Below, piece by piece: positions 55,996 to 64,000 of a stretch of 64,000 bases of DNA. Positions within the stretch are counted from its first letter, which is position 1; the number at the start of each line of letters is the position of its first letter. Under the pieces are notes generated by a model. That model searched no databases and was not told where the DNA came from. It was given only the letters and a program-made list of their open reading frames with translations. The DNA lies in the NCBI GenBank assembly GCA_025057755.1, contig JANWVC010000013.1, forward strand, positions 62,001 to 126,000, given 5' to 3'. Source of the DNA: Limisphaera sp. (GTDB taxonomy: Bacteria > Verrucomicrobiota > Verrucomicrobiia > Limisphaerales > Limisphaeraceae). The position numbers were made by a program, and so were the translations under genes.

Positions 55996-56926
55996 ACGCC
56001 GTAATAATCCGTTGTACTAAGGGATGACGCACCACGTCGGCCTTGCCCAGTTCCACGATGGCAATGCCGGGCACACCGGCCAAAGCCCGATGAGCTTCCA
56101 GTAGTCCGGACTGCTTGTGGGGCGGCAGATCAATTTGGGTTTCGTCTCCGGTGATCACAGCTCGGGCGCCATGCCCCAGGCGGGTGAGAAACATGAACAT
56201 CTGCTCGGTCGTGGCATTCTGGGCCTCGTCCAAAATGATGAACGCGTTGTTCAGCGTCCGACCCCGCATGTAGGCCAGCGGGGCTACCTCGATCACGCCG
56301 CGTTGCATGTGCCGCTCCATCTCTTCGGCGGGCAACATGTCATGCAAAGCGTCATGGAGCGGACGTAAATAGGGCAGAATCTTTTCATATAAATCGCCCG
56401 GCAAGAATCCCAACGCCTCCCCCGCTTCCACCGCCGGTCGGGTCAGAACGATCCGGGACACGCGATTTTCCCGGAGTTCCGCCAGGGCCATGGCCACTGC
56501 CAAATAGGTCTTGCCCGTTCCGGCCGGACCAATGCCAAAGGTCACGTCGTGAGCGCGAATGGCATCTAGGTACCGCTTCTGTCCCGGCGTGCGCGCGGTC
56601 ACCGGAGGTTTACGATCCGACGTAACGATCCGGTCGTTCATTAACTCGCGCAACGTTTCGATGCCCTCCTGCTGTACCACGTTCAGAGCATGCGCAAAAT
56701 CCCGGCTTCGCACCGGCGCGCCGCTGCGCAAGCTGCTCTCCAGCATCAAGAACAACTGACGAGCGCGTTCCACGGCCTCCACCGGCCCTTCCAACCGAAT
56801 CCAGTTGTCCCGACAGACGGCCTTGACCCCGAGTTGATCACTCAATGCGCGGAGATTGCGTGGGTCGTTATTGTACAAGTTTTGAACAATGCGGGCGCTT
56901 TCAAAATGCAGGGTTTCCGTTGGCAT
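55940..56926 (-). CDS. phoH: PhoH family ATPase (PhoH-like)
   Basis: A 328-residue RNA-associated ATPase, commonly paired with ybeY. N-terminal KH-like domain, then TARTPGQKRYLDAIRAHD, Walker A GPAGTGKTYLAVAMA, TRPAVEAGEALGFLPGDL, AYMRGRTLNNAFIILDEAQN with the Walker B, and TRLGHGARAVITGDETQIDLP. GGAG sits a few nt before the ATG. Part of the minus-strand order HIT, phoH, ybeY, DUF502, recO. Confidence 0.93.
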   Translation of the reverse strand: MPTETLHFESARIVQNLYNNDPRNLRALSDQLGVKAVCRDNWIRLEGPVEAVERARQLFLMLESSLRSGAPVRSRDFAHALNVVQQEGIETLRELMNDRIVTSDRKPPVTARTPGQKRYLDAIRAHDVTFGIGPAGTGKTYLAVAMALAELRENRVSRIVLTRPAVEAGEALGFLPGDLYEKILPYLRPLHDALHDMLPAEEMERHMQRGVIEVAPLAYMRGRTLNNAFIILDEAQNATTEQMFMFLTRLGHGARAVITGDETQIDLPPHKQSGLLEAHRALAGVPGIAIVELGKADVVRHPLVQRIITAYEEHRSRHRPAREEARGR

Positions 56927-56938
56927 GGTCTCCGCTAT

Positions 56939-57436
56939 TCAAGCAGGCAAGGTTTGCAACACCGCCCGCAGACGCGTCGCCGTTTCATTCAGCGCCTCGG
57001 GCAGCACCTTCGTGTCCGCCAACACGGGCATGAAATTGGTGTCTCCCACCCAGCGCGGCACCACATGCAAATGCAGATGTTCTTCAATCCCGGCTCCTGC
57101 AGCTCGACCCTGGTTCAGGCCAATGTTGAAACCATCGGGGTTCATCAACCGCTTCAGAGCCGCCACACAACGCCGCGTCAAACGCATGAGGTCCGCCAAC
57201 TCGTCCAACGTCAATTCTTCCAACTCCGACACTTGCCGGTACGGAACCACCATCAAATGGCCACCGTTATACGGATACCGATTCAACAAGGCGAAACAAC
57301 TCCGATCCCGTGCCACCACCAGGTTGGCCTCATCATCGTTGGATTGAGCAATCTGCGTGAACAACGAACCATTCCCACGCGGCGGCTTCGGCGCCAGTAT
57401 GTACTGAATGCGCCAAGGAGCATGCAGCAGTTCCAT
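56939..57436 (-). CDS. HIT-family nucleotide hydrolase/transferase
   Basis: A 165-residue histidine-triad protein. The N-terminus MELLHAPWRIQYILAPK is typical of the branch related to diadenosine tetraphosphate phosphorylases. Then FALLNRYPYNGGHLMVVPYR, NIGLNQGRAAGAGIEEHLHLHVVPRW with the H-x-H-x-H triad. It hydrolyses or phosphorolyses dinucleoside polyphosphates or similar nucleotides. The frame is open to 57472, but the family start is at 57436; no clear ribosome site. Lies 12 nt before phoH. Confidence 0.9.
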   Translation of the reverse strand: MELLHAPWRIQYILAPKPPRGNGSLFTQIAQSNDDEANLVVARDRSCFALLNRYPYNGGHLMVVPYRQVSELEELTLDELADLMRLTRRCVAALKRLMNPDGFNIGLNQGRAAGAGIEEHLHLHVVPRWVGDTNFMPVLADTKVLPEALNETATRLRAVLQTLPA

Positions 57437-57661
57437 ATGGCCCACACTAACCACACCGTTGAACCCTGTCAAAAAGGGGGAGGCCCCCCTCCGGCCGGGA
57501 TCCGAACCACGTGAAGCCGGATCGGCATCGGCGCTTGTGTCCGATTCCTCAGAGAAAGTCCTTCTTCAAGTTTCCCCTTTTCCCCCCGGGCCGCGCACGG
57601 CCGCGATCGTAGCCACCTGTCGCAATGCACCGCACAGCGCGTCTGGGCAACAAAGCCCATG

Positions 57662-57697
57662 AAAAAGGGCGGATCCAGCTCCCAGGACCCGCCCTTC
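57662..57697 (-). terminator. Rho-independent terminator of the RRM gene
   Basis: On the minus strand, just after the RRM stop codon, the sequence forms a stem of about 12 pairs with one mismatch (AAGGGCGGGTCC against GGATCCGCCCTT) and a ~9-nt loop. It is followed immediately by a run of T. This is a textbook intrinsic terminator, and it separates the RRM gene from the HIT-phoH-ybeY unit. Confidence 0.85.
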
Positions 57698-57718
57698 AAG
57701 CTTGCTCGAAAACAGCAG

Positions 57719-58024
57719 TTAATAACGGCTGCGCCCCCCCGAGTGAGGACGTCGTCCACCACCGTGAGAACGCTCCTCCCGGGGCCGGGCCACATTGACT
57801 GTTAACGGACGTCCGTCCAATGCGGCTCCATGCAAGGCGTCAATGGCTGCCTGCGCTTCTGCATCGGTGCCCATGGTCACGAAGGCAAAGCCGCGCGAAC
57901 GCCCCGTGGAACGATCCGTCATCAGGTTGACTTCTACCACGCGTCCATGTGCGCTGAACGCGTCGTGCAAATCATTTTCCGTGGTTTGATAGGAGAGATT
58001 CCCCACAAACAGTTTGTTGTTCAT
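57719..58024 (-). CDS. RRM-type RNA-binding protein
   Basis: A 101-residue protein with one RNA recognition motif: RNP2 LFVGNLSYQ near residue 5 and RNP1 RGFAFVTMG near residue 45, with the conserved aromatics in place. The C-terminal ~20 residues are Gly/Arg/Ser rich (GGGRRPHSGGRSRY), as in bacterial and cyanobacterial cold-responsive RNA-binding proteins. Probably an RNA chaperone. Transcribed alone: 225 nt of non-coding sequence upstream and a strong terminator downstream. Confidence 0.93.
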   Translation of the reverse strand: MNNKLFVGNLSYQTTENDLHDAFSAHGRVVEVNLMTDRSTGRSRGFAFVTMGTDAEAQAAIDALHGAALDGRPLTVNVARPREERSHGGGRRPHSGGRSRY

Positions 58025-58249
58025 GTGATGTTTCTGTCCGCGATTTCCCGCAACTTCACCAAGACCGTTCCCGAACCACCGGGTTTCGAATCATCACCGA
58101 ACAACAAACGTTCACCTGAAGATTCACCAAGTCCTGGAAAGTGGCCGGTCCACCGTCCAGACATTCCCAATTTGCACCAAATAGGACTCCGCACAAGCTT
58201 TTTTCACAAAAATATTTCGCTGCCACCAGTTTGCTTCGGGCCGCTGGAG
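58025..58249. promoter_or_regulatory. Upstream region of the RRM gene
   Basis: About 225 bases without a gene between trpG/pabA and the RRM gene (both minus strand). It includes the long 5' untranslated candidate of the RRM gene. Cold-shock-type RNA-binding genes often have structured leaders; none could be proven by eye here. Confidence 0.35.
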
Positions 58250-58846
58250 TCAACGAGAAGGGCTAGATCCGGATCCTACCGTCCCCAGCGACAGAAAGTT
58301 CCGCAGCAACGCATGGCCGTGCTCAGTCAGAATGCTTTCCGGATGGAACTGGACGCCCCAGATCGGATATTGCCGATGCCGTACGCCCATAATTTCCCCC
58401 TCCTCACTCGTAGCCGTCACCTCCAGACAGTCCGGCAAGCTGCCCGGTTCGATCACCAGGGAATGGTAACGCGTGGCACGAAACGGGTTTGGCAAACCGG
58501 CAAAAAGATCGCGCCCGTCGTGATATATCATGGAGGTCTTACCATGCATCATTCGGTAATTCACTACGACGCGAGCGCCAAACACCTGGCCGATGCACTG
58601 ATGCCCCAGACATACACCCAAAGTCGGGATTTGCGGCCCCAGACGACGTAACACTTCGCAAGACACACCTGCTTCACGAGGGGAGCAAGGCCCCGGAGAA
58701 ATTAACAAACGATCCGGACGCAACGCCTCAACCTGTTCCACCGTCACCTCGTCGTTGCGCACCACTTGCATCTGCACACCCATCTCCCCCAGGTACTGAA
58801 CCAGGTTATAAGTAAACGAATCGTAGTTATCGATCACCAGCAACAT
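58250..58846 (-). CDS. Anthranilate/aminodeoxychorismate synthase glutamine amidotransferase
   Basis: Class I glutamine amidotransferase (TrpG/PabA) of 198 residues that supplies ammonia to a TrpE or PabB partner for tryptophan or folate synthesis. It has [34 protein letters not shown], the nucleophile motif [22 protein letters not shown] and the His-Glu of the triad in [13 protein letters not shown]. TrpG and PabA cannot be told apart without the partner, which is not in the window. The frame is open to 58972, but family similarity starts at 58846. Confidence 0.93.
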   Translation of the reverse strand: MLLVIDNYDSFTYNLVQYLGEMGVQMQVVRNDEVTVEQVEALRPDRLLISPGPCSPREAGVSCEVLRRLGPQIPTLGVCLGHQCIGQVFGARVVVNYRMMHGKTSMIYHDGRDLFAGLPNPFRATRYHSLVIEPGSLPDCLEVTATSEEGEIMGVRHRQYPIWGVQFHPESILTEHGHALLRNFLSLGTVGSGSSPSR

Positions 58847-59117
58847 ACACCGTGGCTTCACTCTAACCGCAGAAGGGACCGTTGCCAAATCCCGCTTCCT
58901 ATGCCACGAAGATCCACCGGGGTCGTCAGCATCTTGCCTCAATGCATTCGCCGACCGACGGGCAAGACTCATGCACTTTCCTCCCTGAGGAACCGGGGGC
59001 GCCTCAACGCCATCCCGGGCCCCGTCACCAACTATCGGCTCTGGCTGCCTTTGCCGGCATCCGCTATGCCACCTCTAACCATGCAAACCACCGCTTCAAC
59101 GAGGTCAAACGCAACCA

Positions 59118-59948
59118 TTAACGATGCGCCAAAAAGGGATTGTCCGACACCGTGCACGCCGAGGCACGCCGAGGAAGTAGAAATGGGGCCATGCCCATGA
59201 GCAACCAAGTCAGCATCCAATGCAACCCCCAAGCCACCGCCAAACTGAACAGATCCACGGCCCCTGCACCGTATCCAACAATGGCAGCCGTAAAAAGCCA
59301 AGCGCCCGGCAATTGAAACAGCATCGCCATACGCCATACACGACCCGTTTCCGGCACTCGACGCACCATCACCGCCAACAACAAGATCCCCAACCAGTAC
59401 ACAATTCCCAGCATTCGCCAGACAACAAGCAAACCTGTTGCGACGCCCAAACCAAGTGCGCCCAGGACAAAAGGCCGCCACGCTTCGCTGACAGCTAGCC
59501 AGGTCGCAGGATCTGCGCGAAATGTCCAAGACCGCGGATAGGGCCACTCCCACACACTGGTGGGGCCATAGAGCCGAAGGCGTTCCTGTCCCAAGTGAAC
59601 TTCAAAAAGCGCCGGCAGCCGCATCTCCCCGGTTAAACCGGGATCCAAAACCACTGCCAGATCACGGGTCTCGATCAAGACCCGCGCCTCCTCGTTGGGC
59701 CATAACCAGCGACCTTCTCGGCACTCGACCGGTTTGTTCCATGTCTCCAACAGGCCGCGAACCATCGGCCAGGCAAGATGATGGACCGTCCATGTCACCC
59801 CGGCGGCTGCAATCAACGCACTCAAGCCCTGCAAGATCCAGACGCAAGCTCGCGTTCGAATCCGAACGACAGGCTCGGCCGATGCCTGACTATCATTCGG
59901 TCCTGCAGGTACCGAAGGACTGGTATCAGCATGTGTCTCAGCAGCCAC
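59118..59948 (-). CDS. Multi-pass membrane protein of unknown function
   Basis: A 276-residue protein with a hydrophilic N-terminus, one helix at about residues 37-60, a ~90-residue extracytoplasmic part rich in Trp, Arg and Glu (LLETWNKPVECREG, EVHLGQERLRLYG, WPYPRSWTFRADP), then four closely spaced helices to the C-terminus. No family is recognised. Nothing in its neighbours suggests a role. The start at 59948 lacks a clear ribosome site. Confidence 0.55.
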   Translation of the reverse strand: MAAETHADTSPSVPAGPNDSQASAEPVVRIRTRACVWILQGLSALIAAAGVTWTVHHLAWPMVRGLLETWNKPVECREGRWLWPNEEARVLIETRDLAVVLDPGLTGEMRLPALFEVHLGQERLRLYGPTSVWEWPYPRSWTFRADPATWLAVSEAWRPFVLGALGLGVATGLLVVWRMLGIVYWLGILLLAVMVRRVPETGRVWRMAMLFQLPGAWLFTAAIVGYGAGAVDLFSLAVAWGLHWMLTWLLMGMAPFLLPRRASACTVSDNPFLAHR

Positions 59949-60393
59949 GTCTTGCGAAGAAAGGAGAAATCATCCCCGCCGGCAAGTGCTGCAGCGGAAC
60001 CGTGCGGGGGGCGGATACATTCTTACTCGCGGAATACATCGAAACGGGCTGAACCTACGCCCCCAGGTTATGCCGGAGTTCCCATTGCCATCGAGGTGTT
60101 CTCCCGGGCTCTGCTTTGGTACGGCAGTGATCTTGGTGAGACCGAAAGTCCCCGATGGCGCGCATCGACGCAAGGGCCTTTCCCTCTGTGGAAGCCTCTC
60201 AGCGCCAGAGGGACACGGCAAGTCGTTTTCTATATTCTATTCGGCTGTTTCGTTTGTCAGACCGACCCTTCAGGTGGTCCGAGTCGGACACTAAAGTCCT
60301 GCCTCGATTCGCCCCAAAATCAAAACATGTCGCCCCGCGCGGCAGGCAAACCAGGCACTCTCACCGCGCGAGCTTGGAATCAAATAACCGGCC
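59949..60393. other. Intergenic region
   Basis: About 445 bases between two minus-strand genes. No gene, repeat or RNA was recognised. It presumably carries the promoter of the membrane protein gene. Confidence 0.3.
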
Positions 60394-60882
60394 TCAACGG
60401 CCGACTGGACGCTGCGGGGACTGATGTCCGGGTTGATCCCCAGCCGGATTGGCCTGTCCTCGCGCCACCGCTCCACGGCCCCGCGGCTGACGCATTTGCT
60501 TCCATTTTTCAAACTGCTCCGGTGTTAAAATCTCTTTCACTTTTTGTGCGTGTTTTTCGTGCAACTGTCGCGCTTTTTCCCGCCGCTGCTCCGATGTGAG
60601 ACCGGTTTCCGCACGCAATTGCCGCATTTGTTCACGCAATTCCTGGTTGGCCGCCTGCATCTTCGCGCGTTGCTCGGCAGTCAAATGCAGATCCAGACGA
60701 GGCCGATCCGGCTTGGATGCATCCGCTCCAGACACCCCCCCAGTCAGCGTCTCCGGCGGCGGCCACGGTCGCCGCGCGGGCCTTTCGCCTGCGGCGCCAT
60801 CGGCTGCAATACCCGAAACACCTGCCAGCATGGCAGCTGTGCACCCAACCAGCCATACTTGCTTCCACACAATCCGTTTCAT
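60394..60882 (-). CDS. Spy/CpxP-like (LTxxQ) periplasmic protein
   Basis: A 162-residue secreted, highly charged helical protein. A signal peptide (WLVGCTAAMLAGVSGIAADG) is followed by a Pro-rich linker and a helical core with two LTxxQ-type motifs (LHLTAEQRAKMQ and EILTPEQFEKWKQM) spaced about 50 residues apart, the arrangement of Spy/CpxP and related metal- or stress-related chaperones. An AGGGGTGAGG lies before ATG 60882, which decides the start; the open frame reaches 61191. No partner sensor gene is nearby. Confidence 0.78.
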   Translation of the reverse strand: MKRIVWKQVWLVGCTAAMLAGVSGIAADGAAGERPARRPWPPPETLTGGVSGADASKPDRPRLDLHLTAEQRAKMQAANQELREQMRQLRAETGLTSEQRREKARQLHEKHAQKVKEILTPEQFEKWKQMRQPRGRGAVARGQANPAGDQPGHQSPQRPVGR

Positions 60883-61189
60883 GACCTCACCCCTTTCGAT
60901 TCTATCGCTCTTCCGAGGCTTGAGCGCGTGTTTGTGCTCTTGCCTCCTTGAATCAGACGCTAGCAAAGTGAAGACGGTTACACTGCGCTGAAAGCGCAGC
61001 CCAGATTCGACACGATTCCACTGCAGGGCACGCCGACACTCTCGTTCCACGGAAATCGTTTCGAATGGCGAATCCCCAAGGATATACCATCTGTTGCGGT
61101 CTCTCGCGGCTAACTGGCCAGCCCTTGACCGAGCTCTGAGGCTGTTGACTCGACACTCGCCACACTTCTGATATAGAGGCTCCAGCGAC
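60883..61189. promoter_or_regulatory. Divergent promoter region
   Basis: About 307 bases between the LTxxQ gene (minus) and the isomerase/epimerase gene (plus). GAGG about 10 nt before ATG 61190 is the likely ribosome site of the latter. No operator could be identified. Confidence 0.35.
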
Positions 61190-62035
61190 ATGAACCGCTC
61201 ACGCCCCTTGCTCGATCAGTTGGCCGTCTGCAGTTGGTCGCTGATGCCGCGCAGTCCCGAGCATTTGGTGCAGATGTTGGAGGAGATTGGGCTTTACCGC
61301 ATCCAGCTTGCGCTGGATCCATTGCATGAATCGCCCGTGGACTGGCGTCTAACACGTGAAATGCTGGCGGTTCATGGGATTGAGGTCGTCAGCGGTATGT
61401 TCACCACCATCGGAGAGGATTACTCAACACTCGAAAGCATTCGCCGGACAGGCGGATTGGTCCCGGATCAACATTGGGAAGCCAATTGGCGCCGCGTGCA
61501 GGTGGTGCGAGATATCGCCCGGCGTTTACATGTCCCTTTGGTGACATTCCACGCCGGCTTTTTGCCGGAGGCCCCGTCCGACCCTGGGTACCAGCGTTTG
61601 ATGGACCGCGTATGCCGGGTTGTGGATTGTTTCGGCGAGGCACAGATCATGGTTGCATTCGAAACTGGCCAAGAAACAGCCGAAACACTTGCGGAGTTTC
61701 TAACCCGGCTGAACCGACCGAACGTCGGGGTCAATTTTGATCCAGCCAACATGATCCTTTACGACAAAGGGGACCCCATCGAGGCGCTTCGGCTGCTGGA
61801 GCCGTGGTTACGGCAATGTCATTTGAAGGACGCGCGTCGCACGCGGATCCCGGGCACCTGGGGAGAAGAGGTGGTGCTCGGCACCGGGGAGGTTCCTTGG
61901 CCAGCGTTTTTTCAAACTTTGAGCGAAATAGGGTTCAACGGGCCGCTCTGCATCGAACGCGAGGCGGGCACAAACCGGATCGAAGACATCCGTGCAGCCC
62001 GCGCATTCGTGGAGCATCTGGGGATCAGCCTTTGA
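61190..62035 (+). CDS. Sugar phosphate isomerase/epimerase (xylose isomerase-like TIM barrel)
   Basis: A 281-residue AP endonuclease-2/xylose-isomerase-like barrel that probably isomerises, epimerises or dehydrates a sugar or inositol derivative. Metal-ligand features are seen in LVTFHAGFLP, MVAFETGQETAETLAEFL, VGVNFDPANMILYDKGDP, RQCHLKDARR and LCIEREAGTNR. The gene is followed after 52 nt by a Gfo/Idh/MocA oxidoreductase, a common pair in sugar catabolism of Planctomycetes-Verrucomicrobia-Chlamydiae bacteria. Exact substrate unknown. Confidence 0.85.
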   Translation: MNRSRPLLDQLAVCSWSLMPRSPEHLVQMLEEIGLYRIQLALDPLHESPVDWRLTREMLAVHGIEVVSGMFTTIGEDYSTLESIRRTGGLVPDQHWEANWRRVQVVRDIARRLHVPLVTFHAGFLPEAPSDPGYQRLMDRVCRVVDCFGEAQIMVAFETGQETAETLAEFLTRLNRPNVGVNFDPANMILYDKGDPIEALRLLEPWLRQCHLKDARRTRIPGTWGEEVVLGTGEVPWPAFFQTLSEIGFNGPLCIEREAGTNRIEDIRAARAFVEHLGISL

Positions 62036-62087
62036 ACTTGCGCATCCTATATCGCCGTCGTCTGCTTTCGATCTCGATCACCTGGCT

Positions 62088-63137
62088 ATGAAATCATCGA
62101 CGCAATCCGGGGCCCATCGTGTCAACGTGGGCGTTGTGGGGTTGGGTTTCATGGGCCTGACACACTTGCGAGCCTACGCTGACCTCCCAGAAGCCTCGAT
62201 CGTCGCCGTAAGTGACGCGTACAAACGGCCTGTCCGCGGCAGGATCCCGGGCGTCAGCGGTAATCTTCGGGCTGCGGACGCATGGCTTTTGCCGGAAGGC
62301 ACACGCTTCTATGAAGATGCCGCAGGCCTGCTGGCTGATCCAGAAGTGGAGCTCGTGGATTTGTGTGTGCCCACCCCGCTTCATGCGCCGCTGGCCCTAG
62401 CCGCACTGAGGGCCGGCAAACACGTCCTTTGCGAGAAACCGCTGGCTCGGACCGTGGCCGAGGCAAGACGCCTGGTCCGCGCCGCAGAGCAGGCTGCCAC
62501 ATGGCTCATGCCGGCAATGTGCATGCGGTTCTGGCCGGGCTGGAGCTGGCTGGCGGAGACCATCCGTCGTGGCACGTACGGGCGTGTATTAGCCGCCCGG
62601 TTCCGCCGCGTGAGCGGTCCTCCGGTCTGGAGTCGTGCCACCTACCTGAAGGGCGATGCATCCGGAGGCGCGCTCCTAGACTTGCACATTCATGATGTGG
62701 ATTTTGTGCGGTATTGTTTTGGACCGCCCCGGGCCGTGTTCGCCCGCGGTTTCACCCGGTTTAGCGGTGCCATTGACCATGTGGTCGCCCAGTACATCAT
62801 GGAGGATGATGCAGTGATCGCCGCTGAGGGAAGTTGGATCATGAGCGGTGACTATCCGTTCCAGATGTCGTACACGGTCAATTTCGAAAAAGCGACAGCC
62901 GAGTTTAATCTAATCCAAGGCCGCAACACGCTGCGCCTTTTCCGAGATGGTCGGTCTGTCACTTCGATCGAGCTCCCAGAGACCGACGGTTACAAAGAGG
63001 AGCTTCGTTACATGCTGGCCTGCATTCAGCAAGGCCGGCCACCGCAGGTGGTCACGGCCGAGGATGGTCTCCGAGCCGTCGAAATCTGCGCTGCCGAGGA
63101 AAAATCCGTTCGAACCGGTCGAATCGTCCGCCTCTGA
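62088..63137 (+). CDS. Gfo/Idh/MocA-family NAD(P)-dependent oxidoreductase
   Basis: A 349-residue sugar-type dehydrogenase. Rossmann fold VNVGVVGLGFMGLTHLRAY, LCVPTPLHAPLALAALRAGKHVLCEKPLARTV (landmarks; EKPLA with the catalytic Lys), and the C-terminal substrate domain with GGALLDLHIHDVDFVRY, where the conserved DxxxH motif carries the catalytic His. Likely oxidises or reduces a pyranose or inositol ring together with the upstream isomerase. The start at 62088 is where similarity begins; the frame is open from 61992. Convergent with the LysM gene 12 nt away. Confidence 0.92.
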   Translation: MKSSTQSGAHRVNVGVVGLGFMGLTHLRAYADLPEASIVAVSDAYKRPVRGRIPGVSGNLRAADAWLLPEGTRFYEDAAGLLADPEVELVDLCVPTPLHAPLALAALRAGKHVLCEKPLARTVAEARRLVRAAEQAATWLMPAMCMRFWPGWSWLAETIRRGTYGRVLAARFRRVSGPPVWSRATYLKGDASGGALLDLHIHDVDFVRYCFGPPRAVFARGFTRFSGAIDHVVAQYIMEDDAVIAAEGSWIMSGDYPFQMSYTVNFEKATAEFNLIQGRNTLRLFRDGRSVTSIELPETDGYKEELRYMLACIQQGRPPQVVTAEDGLRAVEICAAEEKSVRTGRIVRL

Positions 63138-63149
63138 ATGAGCGGAATT

Positions 63150-64000
63150 TCACGGAGTCGGGGCTGGGATCAAAATTGTGTCGCCGGGCTTCAACCGGTG
63201 AAAATCCAAGCCCGGATTGGCGCGTAAAATCGCGCTCAAGGGTACGTCATAATCGACCGCCAAACTCAGGATGGTCTCACCCGCTTGGTAGGTGTGCACT
63301 CGCATCGCAGGCCGTGAAGGGGCGGGCTCCTGCGGGCTTTGGCCCAACACCTCGGCGCGGGCTTTCAACGCCTCCAGCTCTAAGCGCCTCAGTTCGATTT
63401 CCCGCTGCAAGGTCGTGAGGGAAGAATTGGTTTGAAGTCGGGCTTGTTCTTCCGCAAGCGCCTGTCGGATAGCGTAAAAAATGTCGGTCAGCTCAGGCCG
63501 GCCGGTTTGGCGCGCCTCGGCTAAGGCCTCCCGATACTCAGGATCCTGCAACCGCTTGTACACCTGATAACTCTGCGAGCCCAAAGCCACCTGGAGGGCC
63601 TGCTCATAACTTCGCTGCAATTGCTCCAGTTGCAGCGCGGTGGCCGGTCCGCCGCTCTCTGCCAGCGTCACCAGGCCCTGCTCGTAACGGCGTCGCGCGT
63701 GGAACCAGGCTCGAAACTGATCGGGAGTCAGCTCCAACCAACGAAGATCAGCCAGTTCCTGACGCAAAGCCCGGGCTGTGGGCGAATGGCGCAACAGAAA
63801 CTCCTCCCACTGCGCTGGGGTCAGGAGGCGCGCTAGTTCTTGTTCCCACTGCTGTTGCAGACGCAACTGCTCGGCGGGCGAAATCTCCCGGTGTTCCGCG
63901 GCAGCTCGCTGCTGCAGCGCGAGCAGGCGTTCTTGGTACTGACGATGTAAATCCTGAATCCGTTCTTTGATCTCCTGCGGAAGGGTTCCCAGCAGTGGGC
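63150..64000 (-). CDS. LysM-domain protein, N-terminus outside the window
   Basis: The reading frame is open to the right edge, so this is a partial gene of at least 283 residues. Most of it is a charged helical region rich in Gln, Glu, Arg and Leu (for example LRLQQQWEQELARLLTPAQWEE, broken up by short repeats of 'LTPxQ'), followed by a Pro-rich linker and a C-terminal LysM domain (VHTYQAGETILSLAVDYDVPLS, ILRANPGLDFHRLKPGDTILIP). LysM binds peptidoglycan. It resembles verrucomicrobial secreted proteins of unknown role. Confidence 0.75.
   Translation of the reverse strand, partial: PLLGTLPQEIKERIQDLHRQYQERLLALQQRAAAEHREISPAEQLRLQQQWEQELARLLTPAQWEEFLLRHSPTARALRQELADLRWLELTPDQFRAWFHARRRYEQGLVTLAESGGPATALQLEQLQRSYEQALQVALGSQSYQVYKRLQDPEYREALAEARQTGRPELTDIFYAIRQALAEEQARLQTNSSLTTLQREIELRRLELEALKARAEVLGQSPQEPAPSRPAMRVHTYQAGETILSLAVDYDVPLSAILRANPGLDFHRLKPGDTILIPAPTP

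Noticed and set aside
1-64000. CRISPR arrays, rRNA, tRNA or insertion sequences
   Set aside because: I scanned for regularly spaced direct repeats, rRNA/tRNA signatures and transposase motifs and found none that could be supported.

Overview
The window reads as a chromosomal segment of a diderm, heterotrophic bacterium of the Verrucomicrobiota, most likely a Limisphaerales/Pedosphaera-type lineage. This is inferred from four things. Two decayed exported proteins end in a VPDSG-CTERM-like sorting tail, a signal typical of that phylum. A secretin/PilM-N/PilO/ATPase locus resembles in gene order the Akkermansia type IV pilus-like locus. lpxA implies lipid A. The rest of the gene set is ordinary core metabolism. 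I see no rRNA, tRNA, CRISPR array, prophage or intact insertion sequence.

Layout. 0.3-2.4 kb: purA-uppS (+). 2.4-9.4 kb: a five-gene minus-strand operon for a type IV pilus/type II secretion-like machine (secretin, PilM-PilN fusion, PilO-like, PilP/GspC-like, GspE/PilB ATPase), mostly joined by 4-nt overlaps. 9.8-11.1 kb: purD (+). 11.1-20.1 kb (-): the C-terminal half only of carbamoyl-phosphate synthase large chain, an AddB-like helicase/nuclease, a 960-residue hybrid sensor kinase and L-rhamnose mutarotase. 20.3-26.8 kb (+): hdrC-hdrB-hdrA-mvhD-mvhG-mvhA, a complete heterodisulfide reductase/[NiFe]-hydrogenase (group 3c-like) operon whose hdrC is broken by one extra base. 26.8-29.4 kb: a gene-poor stretch holding two decayed paralogues of a VPDSG-CTERM-type secreted protein. 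29.4-37.5 kb (-): ruvB, a eukaryotic-type hisA, an amino-acid permease, a small membrane protein, manA, accA, a zinc-ribbon membrane protein, a GNAT acetyltransferase and cutA. 38.3-39.9 kb (+): rpmI-rplT and lpxA. 40-50.5 kb (-): pyruvate carboxylase, an ArsB/NhaD-type transporter, a GH95 fucosidase, comEC with a degenerate lactamase domain, and a VanZ-like protein. 50.4-51.3 kb (+): a DUF1080 (3-keto-disaccharide hydrolase) gene with an in-frame TGA. 51.3-61 kb (-): proS, an FAH-family hydrolase, recO, a DUF502 protein, ybeY, phoH, a HIT protein, an RRM protein with a clear terminator, trpG/pabA, a membrane protein and an LTxxQ-type periplasmic protein. 61.2-63.1 kb (+): a sugar isomerase/epimerase and a Gfo/Idh/MocA oxidoreductase. 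The right edge cuts a LysM protein.

How the genes work together. The most distinctive module is Hdr-Mvh. In methanogens this complex oxidises H2 and bifurcates the electrons to ferredoxin and a heterodisulfide. In a bacterium the high-potential acceptor is unknown, and hydrogenase maturation genes must lie elsewhere. Sugar-related genes (GH95, rhamnose mutarotase, the DUF1080 remnant, the Gfo/Idh and isomerase pair, manA) suggest breakdown of plant or algal deoxy-sugar polymers. The secretin operon and comEC could together support a pilus/DNA-uptake apparatus, although no pilin gene is in the window.

Four loci carry small inactivating lesions: hdrC, both VPDSG-type genes and the DUF1080 gene. 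Either the genome is shedding genes or the assembly has local errors; both readings are kept open below.
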